Source: Istiophorus platypterus
Lineage: Eukaryota > Chordata > Actinopteri > Istiophoriformes > Istiophoridae
NCBI GenBank assembly: GCA_016859345.1
Contig: CM029122.1
Coordinates: forward strand, 789,501 to 853,500
Direction: 5' to 3'
Length of the DNA: 64,000 bases
Positions 1 through 13,700 of this stretch are shown in pieces. The first letter of the stretch is position 1, and each line of letters opens with the position of its first letter. A model generated the notes under the pieces. That model saw only the letters and a program-made list of their open reading frames with translations, did no database searches and was not told the DNA's origin. Position numbers and translations under genes: made by a program.

Positions 1-572
1 CTCTTAACTCTGAACACGGATTTCTCCATTTGTGCAGAAAGAACTAAAACTGATACCAGCAGTTACAAAAGATGATCTTCCAGCCTATAAAACTATTTTT
101 TGAAAATGATGCTAGTTTGAGTGGACAGTGCTATGGTTTTTTTCTAGCAACAGATTTACACATCACCATCACTACCAGAGATATTTCCAAAGTCTTAATG
201 GAGCAACCTGGTCCGGTGAGAAAGATTCATGAAGAGCTGCTGAGTTTATGTTAAAACCTGGTTTTAATTTGAAATGAGAGACAGTTTGACGAATCCCGTG
301 TAGAGCTGATGTAACAGTCTAAAACTGAGAAACTAACTGTCTTTTAATTAGTGTTATTGTTGATATTCTTTTTTTCATCACAGACATTGGAATAACTACT
401 GCAGAGAAGAAGAAGAGGAAAAAAATAGGTATCAGATGCTGTCCTGACGCAGGTCATCTTATTCTGTCAGTCGGACTCTTACCTCAGACCAAAATGGCGG
501 TGAGCGAGGTAGGTCACGAGGCAGACCGGTGAGGAGGAACTGAACCAGCGCTGTTGACGGTACGCAGGCGTG
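1..572 (+). promoter_or_regulatory. 5' flank / 5' UTR region of tspear
   Basis: No exon of another gene is supported here. A 60-codon ORF at 72-254 has no recognisable domain and I treat it as chance. At 491-500 there is AAAATGGCGG, which matches the YY1-type element often found at vertebrate promoters. Its ATG (494) opens a 12-codon upstream ORF that ends at 532, about 40 bases before the tspear start. The transcription start itself cannot be read from the sequence. Confidence 0.4.
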
Positions 573-654
573 ATGTGGGCATCTCACTCCCTGCTGCTCA
601 CCTGGGTGCTGCTTGTCGCCAAAGTCCGAAGCCACAGCTGGAGACCCTGCACAG
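573..654 (+). CDS. tspear: tspear exon 1: start codon and signal peptide
   Basis: ATG at 573 begins MWASHSLLLTWVLLVAKVRS, a short leader with a Leu/Val core typical of a cleaved signal peptide, followed by a Trp-x-Pro-Cys-Thr stretch near the mature N-terminus. The donor is GTATAA at 655 and the exon ends in phase 1, matching exon 2. Secretion fits the family. Confidence 0.88.
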
Positions 655-3600
655 GTATAAGGACACAGGTGTGAGATATTAAATGTCCCATTATGAAAAG
701 TCCACCAGAAACCTTTATTTTTTCAGGATTTGCAGCACATTTGTTTTTTTTTACAGTGTAAACCCCCCCCCCCCCCCCCCCCGGTCAGATGATTCAGGTG
801 GATATAGGATTCAGTGTGTCCAATACAGACAGAGGTCAAGAATGTGTTAGCCTAGCTTAGCACAAAGACTGGAAGCAGGGGGAAACTGTTAGCCTAGCTC
901 CACCAAACCATTTTGTTGTTTTTGTATGATGTTTACTCCACAGGAGTAGAAACTGAGGTTTTAGCTGCAGTTAGCATTGGAGCTAGTTTTGGACTAACAA
1001 CTGCTGGATGCAGTGACTGAAAGCAGCATCTCTGAACAGACTAAATCACTATACTGCCTTAACCATTCTCTGATAATCTTAATGTGAATTAACGGTCGTC
1101 ATCTTCTTACTCTACTCCTGTGATTCGTTATTAAAATCCTTCAGTCCTCTGTCTGTCTGGCATGACCTGTGTTTCAGGTGTTTCAGACCTTTCAGACCTT
1201 TCTCTGCTGCTTTGTGCTTTGTTGTTTTTTGTGCCTTTGAAATGTGAGATCTATTTCTGTACATGTTGTCCCCTCCCTCCATTCATCTTTCATTCTTCTT
1301 CCACTGATCCCGCTGCAGCAACAAAACACACAGACAGAGCCTCAGAGGAGCTTAAAGGGGAATTCCAGCTAAAACTATCATCAACCTGTTGCTGTCAGTT
1401 AAAAAACTAAGATATAAACTCCCTCTGATTCTCTCCTTACATCTAATTTTTGTCTCCTTTGATATTTTGTCTCAGTTCACTAATGCTAAATTACCTGTTC
1501 TTAAGGCTTAAGGAGTACCAGGGTCAAGTTCATTCACTGCAGAAACATTTTTTTAAATTGCTTCCTGCTGCTGCTGTATTCAATGTTTTCATCATCACAA
1601 GATCCAATGCAAACTGAAACAGCTACAGACTTTCACAGGTCTGTTACAGGAACCTGAGCTGTCAAAAGTTGAAACTCAATGTACCATTGGTTTTATTTTT
1701 AGATCACTAATAAAGCCACAGATAGAGGTGCACAGTGGCCTGTGAGGTGATAACACGATAAAAAATGAACTTGGCAGCGCTGAAGGTTTCAAATGTTAGA
1801 GACCTCTGATCTGAGAGCAGGGCATTTACATCGGAGAGCTGATAAAGAATAACATCCGGCAGACCACGTGACAGCCTGCCAACACACTCGTCAATCACAG
1901 TCAGAGGAAAATGTCCCGTTAGAAAGAGATCTGATAACAGCTCACGTCTTTCACTCACACCAGCCACTGGCTTTACATAATTTCTGTCATGATAAAGTTT
2001 GAGGGTTTTGAAATTTTCTGCAGAGACAACTATATTGTTGTGCATTTGTGTTCATTTTTTGATTTATGTTTTTCAGTAGCATAAATTTTGAGAGATTTTC
2101 ACATCCCTTCTTTTCTGTGCCACTGCTGTTTTGGTAGCATATCATAACTGGGAAGTACATAACACTGTAACTAAAAGTTCTTCTAAATACCAGGGCTGTT
2201 GACACCATTTCCCCCTTAATTTAAGTCTGGTTTCCCATTACTGTATTCTGTGCATAGCCAGTGTTTACCAAAATACTTGGAGTTATATGATAACAGACTG
2301 TCTGCACACCATTGCCTGCCAATCCTAACACTAACCCCTGGGACAGGGGGCCCAAAAGGTGACAGGTCCTACCCATAGCTCAAGACTCCCACTCCCATTT
2401 CTGGTTCTGTGAGGAGTGCCTGGTCTCCCTAATACAAAAAAGGTAGTATAGGTCTGAGACTTCATCAGGTCTATGAATGATCGTGCTCTGGCCTTCCCAC
2501 CAGTTTGCTTGGACAACCCTAGCAGGACCTGTTCCCCCAACAGCACAGTTCCAAGGATCAGAAGGGCACACAAACCTCACCACCATGTTAAGGTGGCCAT
2601 TTTCAGCGATGGTTCTCTGCTGGAGGAAATGGAGGATTGCTCCCTCCTAGTTGGGATTGAGTTTCTGCCCCAAGTGAAGGAGTTTAAGTATCTTGGGGCA
2701 TTGTTCTAAGGTGAGGGTAAAACAGAGCAAGATATTGAGAGGCAAATTGGTGCATCGTCAGCAGTAAAAGAGACACTGTACTGGACCATTTGGTTTAGAA
2801 AAAAACTAAGCCAGAGAGCAAAGCATTAAATTTACCAGTAGCTCTACATTTCAGCCCTCACATATGGTCCTGAGCTCAGGGTAGTGATCCACATTGGGCT
2901 TCCTTAATAAGTGGCTGGGCTCAGCCTCATAGACAGGGTAGAAGACCACAGGGCAGACCCAGAACACACTGGAGAGATTATATATACAATGTCAATTGGC
3001 CTGGAAACACCTCAGGATTCCTTAAGAGGAGCTGGAAAACATTGCTGGGTAGGGGGACGTATGGACTACCTTGCATGACCTGCTACTACTGTGACCCAAC
3101 TCCCAGTAAGCAGCAGAAAATGGATGGATGGATTTGGAGTGTAATTTATGAAAAATGTCCAGTTTTTACTGCCTTTTTCCCCAAGTGAAGCAGTCCTGTC
3201 TTCCTCCACCTACATCTAACTACCACCAGGAATCAGTAAGAGTTTTTCTTTAAGATACTGTGAATCTTTGGTTGTATTCTAAAGAATTACTGTAATGTAC
3301 TGTTGACAGGTACGTTGTGAGAGTTTAAATAACCATAGTGTTTCTGAGGCAGTAAATTGTTTCCTCCTCAGACCTGCTGCCTCTTGACCTGCTGGCCAGA
3401 GCCCTGCCCCGCCCAGGACAAGCCACGCCAATAGAGGTAGGACACAGTTGGGGGGGGGGGGGTTGCATTGGATGAAAAACTGAGGGGATGAATGAATGAT
3501 GGTGGTAGATAAACAGATGATCTGACCAATCAGGTGAAGATGGTTCAGTCTAGAGGGTCCAGAGGTCTCCGATTGGCTGGTGGCTCCACGACAGCAATGA

Positions 3601-5352
3601 GTTTCCCCACTTCACAAATCTTCACCAACTGTGACTACTTCCCTTCTGAATTCTCATTGGTTGCCACCATCAAGATACCAAGACTGAGGCAGAAGGTGAA
3701 CCAGTAGAACTGAATGGAACAGGTCTGGTCCAATCTTGTCTGGTCTGGGATAACTTGATCTTCTTCTCTCTGTTTGCAGAGGAACGAGTATATCTTCTCC
3801 ATGGTGGAGGAGAGATCAGATTCACTGTTGCTAGGGTTACGTCTCTCAGAGAACCGCCTCCACTTCTTGACCACGCGCCCTGGTGATGGTGGGCGGAGCC
3901 GGCTGAGCTTTAGGAATGTTGGATTGGATGATAACCGCTGGCACACCGTGGTGCTGGCCATCACAGGACCATATGTCATGCTTACTGTCGACTGTGGGCT
4001 GCCAGTGGAACTGTGAGTCCCTGTCAAACCAGTTCAGACTAATCCAGTCCAATTCACTCTGATTTACATTAGTTCCACCTTGTTAATTTTTTTTCAGCCT
4101 TGTTCAGTTTAACCAAGACTGGTTCAGCCTGGTTTGGTTTGGTTCAGCCTGGTTCAATCTGCTTTGGTTTGAATTGGACCTTAATGGATCAGGATCAGTG
4201 CCAAGGCTAATACCACTAAGAGACTAGCTTCAGGCCCCAATGAATCCGGATATATGGCAGAGCATGCTTCAGTATTATGAGCTCAGACTGGTGCATTAAC
4301 TGGTTTCCTGTCTCCCAGTAAACAGGTCCAGTCCTTCCCCGTCGCTCTGAGCACCAGAGGGGCCAGGTTCTTCATTGGCAGCAGGAGGAGGTGGAGGGGA
4401 CGTTTCTCTGTGAGTCTGTGATCAAGATCAGGATTCCAGTCGGCTGAGAGCTTCGGGTCCTGCTGTATTCTGGTTTACCTCCCAGTTAACCCAGTCTGCT
4501 GGTTCACTCTGGTCTGTCTGTGTTCAGGGTTTACTTCGTCAGCTGGTTCTACTTCCTGGCTCCGATGCCACGCCAAGACTTTGTCCGACCTCTGACCCCA
4601 GTTTGGCTGAGCTGTCCGTCCCCCGGGTCCTAAAGTCGACCCCTCTCCAGCCAGACCACGAAGGACCGGTTTACCCATACGGTGAGGAGAGGAGGTACTG
4701 TTTGTTTAGAGCAGACCTGTTTGCAAGACCAGAAAACAAAACACTGTCAAACACCAGGCAGGAGAGACTAATGAAAGTATCTGACTACAGTTTTCTTTAA
4801 AGCCACTTCCTACTGAAAACAGGTCTGAGGATGATCTAGAACAAAGGTTCAGGTTCAGATGCCAGGTTTCATCCTGAGAGGTGAAACCTCCTCCCCCTCC
4901 TCCTCCTCAGAGTCCTAACTGAGTCAAACCTGAACACAAACATGAAACACATGTGGATATGATTTAGTCTGATTTCCACTTCCTGAAGAAATCAGGATCT
5001 CTGATCCCCTCAAAATAAACCTCCAGAGATCCATTTAGAAAATAATTGGTATTTTTGCAGAGTGATACTTGTACTTGTACAGGTTCTGAATACTTGTTCA
5101 TATGTATGTGTATGTGGGGGAAAAATGGTGAAGGCTTAATTTCTTTCACTCTGTCTTCATTTCATCTTTTCTTTCATCCTTGCCTTCATAGCTAACTTGT
5201 TACCTAACAAGCTGTTGTATCTTGTTAGCTGTAGCTCTTTATCTAACAAACAGTAACACATCAGCGATTGAAATGTGTAGTTCAGGGAATTGATTTTATT
5301 CTGAACAGGGAGAATACAAGCTGACATTGTGGAAGATTTATGTTAGGTTATG

Positions 5353-5401
<49 letters not shown>

Positions 5402-8400
5402 GACTGTAAACTACAGGTTGTGATGGTTTCAGTGATTCGGTAACATGAGCTGTAAAATGACTGACATAATTGAAGAGGTGCTTCCTGCCTGTGTGTGTGA
5501 TTGACAGGCCTTTACACACACTGGTTTCATGTGACAGTGTGTGTGTGTGTATTTGTTCCTGGTGGTGAATTTAACTTGAATGCACACTAACCCATGGGGA
5601 CTTGTGTGTGACTTGTGTCAAACTGAGCTTGTGATGGGTAGAGATTGTGGTCTGAGGGTCCATATCTGGTTTTATGGTTCAGATTGGAGTCAGGGTCTGG
5701 GTCAGGGTCTGGGGAATGCATTATGTCTGTGAGTGATCCCATGGGGATGGTGGAACAAGTGTGTGTGTGTGCGTGTGTGTGTAACAATCAGTTTGATTGA
5801 CAATTGGAGCCTGTGCTACTGTTTGATGTGTGTTTCCATGGCACCAGCGTGATGTCAGACAGGTGCTGAGTCTCAGTTTTCAGAACAACATCATACAGGT
5901 GTGTTTGTGCTGTTCTGTCCATGTCCCTGATGAAACACTCCACCATCAGTGGACCTTTACTGGATGTTTACATACCGGAGCCCTGCGTCAAACCCTCTGT
6001 TACTGTGAATAGTTGAGTGATTAGAAGATGAACTGATCACTAACAGGAATAAAGTTAAATATGAAACATTTCTTTAATATTTTAGGTATAATTGCTTTTT
6101 TATTTCCATCTTCTACACTTCTGAAAAAACAAAAACGAAAAGGGGCCTGAAACATAAGTTTGGGCCCCCTGCGTGGTCAGTACTTAGTACACCCCCCCCC
6201 TTTTGGCAAGTACCACAACTTGTAAATGGTTTTTGTAGCAGCTAAGAGTCTTTCAGTTCCTTTTGGGGGTATTTTCATCCATTCTTCCTTTAAAATGCTT
6301 CTAGTTCCGTGAGATTCTTGGTCCATGATAGTCAGGTCCTTGGGCTGTGAGGACCTAGGTGAAACCTTCAGCTTACACCTCTTTAGATTTGATGTTTAGT
6401 ACCGGAATTCACTGGTTTCTAATTGAATCCATCTACCAGTGAAATGTTCACTGTGCCACTGGATGAAATAAAATCCCGAAGCCTGATCCATCCACCCTGG
6501 GGCTGAACAGTTGGAGAGGTTTTCTACTCATGAAATTCTGCTCCTTTTGCTCCCAACATATGTTTGCTCATTGTGACCATAAAGTTTTATTAACATCATC
6601 AGTCTATAAAACTTGTTTCCAAAATGAATCAGGCTTGTTTAGATTTTCCTTTGCAATTGTCCATCACTGAGTTTGTGGTGAGGAAGCAGGAAAAGTTTTC
6701 TTCTGATGAATCTTCCTGAAGGTCTTTTACAGTCGAACGAGTTTTGAGTTGCCTCTCCATCGTTCTCTCTGAAGGTTTTCTTGGTCTTCCAGACCTCAAC
6801 TTGACCACCGCCCTTCCTGGTGTATTTCTATATTGAGATGTGGGAAACATATAGATATATTTAACATGCTATGCTAACTATGCTTAGCTGACGGCTGTAG
6901 TTTTACTGATTCAGCTAACAGCATGTTTAAAGGCGTTTTCCCCGTTCATCCCTCTGTCATTGGTTTTCGTCTCTGTGTTTTAGAAGCCGAGGCTAGAGTG
7001 ACCGTGGGAAATCCTCCATTGTGTTCGAGACCGGAACAAGGCCAGCTGTGGTTCAATGCCCGCAGGAAAAGCCTGTTCGTCTGCGATGGACTCGCATGGA
7101 GGACACTGCTGCAGAGTGAGTCTGAAAGTCCATCAACATCCTCACACACTCGGCATCTACAGCGCAGTCAGGATCAGTGGAGGAACACGGCTGTTATGTT
7201 GTATTGGATTTGTGGAAAAAGCCGCGCTATAAAATTACATTGTAGTTTTATGAAAATCAAGTTTTAGACAAAAAGAAAACTGATTTTGAGGGAAAATTTT
7301 AATGAGAAAAATAAAAATACAAGATTCAAGTAGTGTTTTTTCTGAAAAAATTATATAGTGAGGTAGTTATTATGAAAAAAATTCATGAAAAAGTTATGAG
7401 ATAAATTTAATTTTATAATAATTATATGAGAAAAAGTTGGAGATAAGTTTTTATTCATGATCCAGTCATATGAGGAGGTGAGAAAAAGTCAAATAATGAT
7501 TTAGAGCCATAATTATAGGGGAAAAGGCATTTTATCAGGTTTTCAAGAGATAAAGTTGTAGTTCTCTAAGAAAAGTTATGAAAAGAACTTCTCTCTCAGT
7601 AACTGATAATGATTATGATAGTGATAATGATAAACTGTGTCAGAACTACAACGAGATTAAAGCCCTGTTGTGTTTCACCTGTCCTTCATGATTAAATACT
7701 GAATCACATGTGTCGTCTGCAGATAAGGAACGTCTGGACTACGTAGAGGACTACCAGGACCTGTACACCAGCTCAGAAACCTTTGACATTGAGGTCTTCT
7801 CCATCCCATCCGAAGGCTTGTTCCTGGCCGCAGCCAACAGGTACCGGAAAAAAAAGAGAAACAGACCTGTGTCCTGCATCCTCTGCGTCTCCATGGTAAC
7901 CCTCATGTGTCCTCTGGCAGGGACTCTCTGTCCGGTTCTGGTATCTACAAATGGATGAACGGGTCATTCCAGCTCTACCAGAACATCAGCACTCAGGAGG
8001 CTCGAGCCTGGAAACACTTCACAATCGATGACAGGGTGAGAGCTGCTCCAGCTTTAAACCCTCTCTGATTATTGATTAATTACATGTAACAACGAACAAT
8101 AACAAAAAATAAACGGGTTTACAACCAATTTTCCCTCAAAAACACAAGCTCCATAAAAAGTGACAAGAACTGTGTTTGACCAATTTGTCAACAGATTAAA
8201 ACTCAATGTTAATGTGAAAGACAAATGGGTGAATTAGTTTTAATGTGAAGTCCTGTTCAACAACCTTTGTCTATAGAATCAAAACCTTTCTCCAACAGTC
8301 CCCAGAGAAAAGGTTATAAACTAGCTCATTACGGACCATTAACACACTTAACAGTTTAATCTGTGAGGTTTTTCGTGACACTGACAGCAGCTGTGATCTG

Positions 8401-10691
8401 ACAACAGCCTTGTAACTGGTGAATAACACTTGAGTTTTATTGTGGTAGCTGGTTCCATTTGGGATCCCATTCCCAGTCTGTCCTATCCAGATCGTATAAG
8501 GTTCTAACAGATCTCCTTTTGGACCTTTTATTTCTTCGTATCTTTTTCACGATCAAACACTGATGTGAAAAACCCGCACGTGACGTTTGTAGCTTCTTAT
8601 CTGTTTCTTCTTAAAACGACGACGTCAGCGGCAGTAGATTATATCAGCCATGGATAATTAATGAAATTTAATGAGCAACTTTAGTCTGCTGGTGAACGTT
8701 TCTCTCCGAGAGAAACCATCAACTGATCACAGATCCTTAAATACCAGTTATATATCAGATCAATATCTGGAGCTCGTTGAGCTCAGAGTTCTGGATCAGG
8801 AGCTCCAGGATCTGGTCAGTTTGTTGAGCTGTCAATATTAATCAATAATCAATATAATCAGGTCATGTTCAGGTTGGAGCTGCAAGTAGTCAACGTTAAT
8901 CAGGCTTCATTAATGTTAATTTAGTGTCTGCCACTAAGAACATAGACAGACAGACAGATAGATATCACCAGCCTTTCTTCCCCAGTTACAGTTGTTTTGA
9001 CCTCTGGTTGACCTCTGAACCTGTGACTTCTGAACTGTGGTTGCCTCTGAGGTGTTCGGGTTCTTACCTGCTCAGGATGAAGTAGAAACAGAGGAGCGGT
9101 TCTAAAAGGCCAAAGAAAAACAACAAGAACCAGAAGAAAAAGAGAACAAACATAGCTGAGGTCGTTTCTCAGCAGCCGTCTGAATTTTTCTGTTCACATT
9201 GTGTCGTACTTGTTTGTGCAGTATGGGAGGTTCCTTTTACCATCACACGCAGACAGGTGTTCATATAAAGCTCTGCAGGTATTCAGGTGTATCCAGTGAC
9301 TGTTGAAGGGAAATCTTGTTGGAAAGACTCCAAAAGACAGAAATCGTTCTCACATTAAAAATAGTTCAGTTCAAAAACCAACTAATGACCCAGTTCATCC
9401 CAAAGGTGCTGGATGGTTCGGGTTACCCAGTCGACTGCTGCCTCAAGACCCGACACGCCGACTGGGTTTATATTGTTCAGCTCTGTCTCTGAGGGTCTTC
9501 AAAAGTCTTGAAAGTCACATAGAAATTTAATTTACTTCACAGACAAGTGAAGTCCTGTCTGTTGGATGCTCAAGGCAGTAACGCTGGTTATAAGTGGACA
9601 TTTAACCATGGGAGGAAAATTATCAGTTTATAAATGTCAAGATTTCAACCAAAACTAACACAAATTAATATTTATTTACATTGTTAATCTGTTTATTTGT
9701 TTTCTTCTCTTATCCAGCTGCAGGTTGTGTTACTTAAAGGACATTATTGTGATATAATTCTAGGAAGTGTTGGACAAATGCAGCATATATATTTGCAGTT
9801 CATATCCTTTTACTATACAATTTATGTTCATACATTGGTCTCTATGAATCTGAAACAGGTATTCAGCTTCTGTTTTTCCATTTAAGAAGTCTTAAATTTT
9901 AACCGGTGAACCTGCAGGTCAATCATTGTTGAGTGATTATAAACCAGCAGCTAGACTTTAAACCTGTTCTATAATGAACTGGAAGCCAGAGTAAAGATTC
10001 AAGAACAGAAGTTATTGTTTTCACAGTGGAAGAATTGTTGTTATAAAATTATACATCACAGCAAAATGGATCTCGTGTTCTTTGTCCTCCAGATTTTCCT
10101 GGTGGTGGCCAACTCCAGGGAGGCAGAGCCTGAGCTGTCCATAATTTATCACTGGAACCAGCGGCAGCGGCGTTTCCTCCGTTTTCAGACTCTGGAGACT
10201 CATGGCGCCCTGGACTGGGAGGCCTTCCAGATCCACAACCACAGCTTCCTGGTCGTAGCCAATCACAGACGAGGTAAATAGGAAGCATGAAACTAATGAA
10301 CAACGGACTCTGGGCCACATGTCCTTTCAAAGCCGTGTTTACAGTGTGGATTTAAAGAATACTGGAGGTTGGGGGGGGGGCTGAACACTTTCAGGAATTC
10401 TGTTCCATTTTGGCTCAAAAATTAAAGGTGTCCTTTAATTTGCGGGAAATGTTAATTTGAAATTTGCACTAACACCAGTGTGTTGAGGAGGAACCTGTAA
10501 CATAGTTGAAATCACCTGAAAAGCTAAAAGTCAAGAAAAACTGCATTGTACATGGTTAAATGACCTTTGAAGATAAAACAGACACATTGATCTTAAGTGA
10601 AAAGAAGGAAAGATTATGATCTGACCAAAGAAAGAAAGAAAGAAAGAAAGAGTCCCAGCTGATGCAGGTGTAATATGGTTAAGTATGCACT

Positions 10692-10734
<43 letters not shown>

Positions 10735-13700
10735 AAGTAGTGTGTACAGTCTCTTGCTACTTGTTTCATATCATTTCATGAGCTGTTATTGACATGTGTC
10801 AAGTTTCATTTTCTTTTGTCACCAGAAAGCAGAGAAACACAAAATTACCAGATTTGTAAGGGGAGTTCTGCATGCTTCATTTCACCAAGCACACAGACTG
10901 AACCTGTCAGTCAGGCTATAATTCCCATGCAAGAAAATATCCTTTTTTACCTAAAGCTCTGCAAACAAACTTAGGATGAGACCTGTATGTACTGTTATGT
11001 TACACCCACTCTCTTGGTCCTGGTCCCTCTTTACACAATCCAAGTGGTTTCCTTTCGTCTGTAGTCGTCTGTCTGTGGTCTCAGGTCTGGACTCTGATGG
11101 CTTTTCAAGCGTGGATTAAATGAAAGTCACGTCCGTCATTCAACGGAACAGCCGCAGTTATAATCATAACATCATGATGCTGTCAAGATGCGATACATAT
11201 GTGATGAATATTTATAAATAATGAAAAAATTTCCCATGATTGATTGTCCCTATAGTGTTGTGTTTTTATTGAATAAACTGTAAAAGCACTGCAAAACTGG
11301 TTTACTGAGAAAATCACACTGAAAAAAGGACCCTGGTGCAGCAGACGCTCACAGAATGAAATGAGCAAAAAATCACCAATGTGCCCTGAATCTGGTTTGG
11401 TTGGGATCAACAGGAAATCTGCTCCTTGTCTTATCTCATTATGATGAGATGATAACGACGTGTTGTTTTAACCTGTTCCTTCAGAAAAGCGACCGATCTG
11501 GTCAAATCTAACTCCACAAGTTATTTGTTGGACGGCGACAAGACACGCGGGGCCTGTTTTTGATTTATGACTGTTTGTGCATCTGTATGTGATGGTTATG
11601 TTGTAACAACCACTGGCGACAGTCAGAGACCTGAGGGGACTGATTGTTGTCCTGGTGCTGTAGAAGCCAGACTCTGTCCGCGCCCCCCCCGCTCCTCCTC
11701 AGGTGTTTCATCATTAGATTCTGACCCAGTGTCCCTGTGTGTCCTTAGCCAGAGACTCCAACCACAACATCCACAGTGTGATCTACCGCTGGAACCCAAA
11801 CACAAAGGTAACCGGATCCTCAGCAACCAGAGGACATGTCCCTCACAGGACCCCATCCTATTCTGTCCTGTTTTGTGTTATTGAATCCTCTCCTGTCTGT
11901 CCTAACCTGTCTTTCTCATCCTGTCTTTCTTGTCTTGTCTGTCCTAACCTGTGTGTCTTATCCTGTCTGTCCTAAGCCATCTGTCTTATCCTGTCTGTCC
12001 TAACCTGTCTATCCTATCCTGTCTGTCCTATCCCGTCTGTCCTAACCTGTCTTTCTCATCGTGTCTGTCTTAACCTGTCTCTCCTAACCTGCCTTTCTTA
12101 ACCTGTCTGTCTTTTCCTGTCTTTCCTAACCTGTCTGTCTTATCCTGTCCTTCCTAACCCATCTGTCTTATCCTGTCTGTCCTAACCTGTCTAGCCTATC
12201 CTGTCTGTCTTAATCTGTCTCTCCTAACCTGCCTTCCTTAACCTTTCTGTCCTAACCTGTCTGTCCTAACCCGTCTGTCTTATCCTGTCTCTCCTAACCT
12301 GCCTTTCTTAACCTGTCTGTCTTTTACCGTCTGTCCTAACCTGTCTTTCTCATACTGTCTGTCTTAACCTGCCTCTCCTAACCTGTCTGTCCTAACCTGT
12401 CTGTCCTAACCTGTCTGTCCTATCCTGTCTGTCTTAACCTGTCTCTCCTAACCTGCCTTTCTTAACCTGTCTGTCTTTTCCCATCTGTCCTAACCTGTCT
12501 TTCTCATCCTGTCTGTCTTAACCTTCCTCTCCTAACCTGCCTCTCCTAACCTGTCTGTCCTAACATGTCCACCTTAACCTGTCTGTCTTTTCCCATCTGC
12601 CCTAACCTGTCTGTCTTTTCTGGTCTGTCTTATCCTGACCTTTTCTGTCCCTTTCCGTCCTCCATCATGCTGTCCTCTCTCTTTCTGTCATGTCTCATTG
12701 TTTTTTCTTCCTGTCTTCTCCTCCCTCATTCCTTCATCTTGTGTCCTATTCCGTGTGTCCTCCCCTGACTCCTTCTGACCTCCTATGTCCTGTCTTGTCT
12801 TCTTCAGTCTTTTACCCTCTGTCCCATCCTTGTCTGTCATCTCATGACCTGTCCTGTTGTGTCCTCCCCGTCCTGTCTTGTCTTGACCTCTCTCATCAAA
12901 ATTCATCCTTGTCCTTGTCCTCCCTCTTCCATTCTGACCCCTCTCGTCGCCCCTTGTCCCTTTAGCTGTTCGAGGTGAACCAGACCCTGTCCACGTCTGG
13001 GGCCTACGACTGGGAGTTCTTCAGCGTGGGGCCGTACCACTTCCTGGTGGTCGCCAACACCTTCAACGGCCGGACCACTACCATCAGCTCCACTGTCTAC
13101 ATCTGGTTGGACGGCTGCTTCCAGACCTTCCAGAACATCCCGGTCAGTCTCCGCATGGTAGATCTAATAGTAGCAGTTCTGGTGTCGGTATCGGCAGTCA
13201 ACATCTGGTTCCAGGACTTTGTGTGTAAGGTGGAGTTGATACCACATGTTAAGTTCATTGGTTTCCAGGAGGATATGGCAAAACACTACGACTGCACCAA
13301 ACTTCACTACAAAGAGAAACTTACGACACTAGAAGACTACATTTAATTAACCAAAAGAAAATGAAATCTAGTTGTTCTCATTATGTTAAACCTTTTGTTA
13401 CTATTATCACGAGATCTTCTCATAAAATAACGAAATATCGATTTTTTGTTTTTTATTCAGAATTATTAGATCTTTGTTGTGCTGATATAAAATATGAATC
13501 TCGTGGTCATGAGCGTTTTTTCTGTACTCTCAGATCTTGTTTCGTAAATCAGAATCATGAAATGTTTTCTTTTAAATAGGAGATAACTTTTATATTACTT
13601 TTTCATGTATAAGGTTTCAAGCTTATAATCTTTTTTAATAATAGTTCACAGATGTTTTTTCCCAGAATTGTTTGGTACAGACTTGTGTAAAGGTTTTATT

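Larger units (their letters stand above)
655..3371. other. tspear intron 1
   Basis: This holds a run of 20 C bases (763-782), one copy of an interspersed repeat (838-970) and a decayed LINE 3' end (about 2560-3135), listed separately. The 1140-2300 stretch has no exon or repeat that I recognise. Confidence 0.6.

Noticed and set aside
72..254. 60-codon ORF before tspear
   Set aside because: No domain, no splice support, no evidence of an upstream gene.
13143..13346. ORF that continues tspear exon 12 to 13346
   Set aside because: Read-through of a donor (GTCAGT). The EAR frame continues at 16399 with correct phase.
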